Below are positions 63,580 to 64,000 of a stretch of 64,000 nucleotides of DNA, piece after piece. Made by a program: the position numbers and the translations under genes. Where the stretch lies: positions 186,001 to 250,000 of the forward strand of contig JADJOY010000008.1 in the NCBI GenBank assembly GCA_016713535.1, read 5' to 3'. The notes below the pieces were generated by a model. It made no database searches. It was not told the DNA's origin and saw nothing but the letters and a program-made list of their open reading frames with translations. Origin of the DNA: JADJOY01 sp016713535 [NCBI: Deltaproteobacteria bacterium] (GTDB lineage Bacteria; JADJOY01). The first letter of the stretch is position 1. Every line of letters starts with the position of its first letter.

Positions 63580-64000
63580 ACGCCGAGGCTGAGATCGACG
63601 ATAATGCGGCCATGGCGAAGCCGAGAGGACGACGGGCGAGCGAGGGTGGCGGAGTCGAGGAGCAGACGTCCGCGGGTGAGGCCACCGCGGACGAGAGCGC
63701 GGTCGTCGAATACACGATCGACGAGCTCGCCGCGCACACCCGTGTGCCGAGCCGCACGATCCGCTTCTACCAGGCCAAGGGTGCTTTGCCGCGACCAACG
63801 GTGCGCGGTCGCACCGCGTATTACGGAGCGGCCCACATCGAGCGCCTCAAGCTCATCGCCGATCTCCAGGACCGCGGTCTCACGATCCGCGCGATCCGCG
63901 ATCTGGTGGCCCGGATCGAGAAGGGCGACCTCGAGCTCGGCGCCTGGCTGGGCGTCGAGGAGCAGCTCTCGCGGCCGTGGGCGAACGACGCGCCGCGCTT
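63576..64000 (+). CDS. MerR-family transcriptional regulator, C-terminus outside the window
   Basis: The ATG at 63576 overlaps the desaturase stop (ATGA); 141 codons are present before the edge. After about 45 polar residues the MerR winged helix is clear: YTIDELAAHTRVPSRTIRFY, then QAKGALPRPTVRGRTAYY and AHIERLKLIADLQDRGLTIR. Effector-binding cysteines or other C-terminal parts are not in view. An internal ATG at 63612 could also start the protein. It probably regulates the desaturase promoter. Confidence 0.88.
   Translation, partial: MNAEAEIDDNAAMAKPRGRRASEGGGVEEQTSAGEATADESAVVEYTIDELAAHTRVPSRTIRFYQAKGALPRPTVRGRTAYYGAAHIERLKLIADLQDRGLTIRAIRDLVARIEKGDLELGAWLGVEEQLSRPWANDAPR

Overview
The window is about 70% GC and very densely coded. 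It looks like a chromosomal segment of a Gram-negative, probably aerobic, lipid- or hydrocarbon-using bacterium. Evidence for this is a set of lipoproteins, an OmpA protein, c-type cytochromes, many acyl-CoA enzymes, two P450s, two LLM (luciferase-like) oxidoreductases and paired MaoC half-proteins. The gene style resembles uncultured 'deltaproteobacterial' or Binatota-type genomes. That placement is inferred from gene content only. No rRNA, tRNA, CRISPR array, phage or complete insertion sequence was seen.

Layout. 1-4.4 kb: divergent membrane-anchored multihaem cytochromes. 4.6-10.2 kb: a PHP-like protein, a methyltransferase and an orphan hybrid histidine kinase. 10.5-14.5 kb: a broken DUF1579-like gene, an acyl-CoA synthetase, a peroxiredoxin-like protein and an LLM oxidoreductase. 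14.6-16.1 kb: two envelope lipoproteins. 16.4-22.2 kb: an O-methyltransferase, an acyl-CoA dehydrogenase, small regulators and a DUF2817 peptidase. 22.6-28.5 kb (minus): enoyl-CoA hydratase, thiolase-like protein, DUF35, EtfA, EtfB, a small protein and a nitronate-monooxygenase-like enzyme. 28.7-33.0 kb (plus, divergent): P450, AhpD-like protein, ETF:quinone oxidoreductase and a SnoaL-like protein. 33.2-38.7 kb: an unknown protein, an MFS transporter, an exo/endonuclease-phosphatase and a GH5 lipoprotein. 38.7-43.5 kb (minus): an operon of three methyltransferases, a CMP-sugar-type cytidylyltransferase and two unknown proteins. 43.9-46.1 kb: an amine oxidase and an exported protein. 46.1-52.7 kb (minus): two acyl-CoA dehydrogenases, four MaoC half-proteins, an alpha-methylacyl-CoA racemase-like enzyme and an SDR. 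52.8-55.3 kb (plus, divergent): LLM oxidoreductase, CYP125-like P450 and a SnoaL-like protein. 55.3-64 kb: a MITE-like element, sterol desaturase, SPFH protein, aryl-sulfate sulfotransferase, HAD phosphatase, fatty acid desaturase and a MerR regulator.

The main signal is two mirror-image modules. Each has a catabolic operon on the minus strand and a P450-containing operon on the plus strand. The divergent gap between them carries the same 14-bp site, TGAAACRTGTTCTA, which fits the mycobacterial KstR operator pattern TnnAACnnGTTnnA. Together the modules encode hydroxylation, CoA racemisation, dehydrogenation, hydration, thiolase/aldolase-type cleavage and an ETF-to-quinone electron path. This reads as a regulon for a steroid or branched side chain; the substrate is inference.

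Two features run across the whole window. One is a family of short GC-rich palindromes ending in CTACG (or starting CGTAG) in many intergenic gaps. The other is at least fifteen otherwise intact genes broken by single-base indels, mostly in C/G runs, which looks like uncorrected sequencing error rather than gene decay. Broken genes are therefore given with their full extent and the shift is noted.
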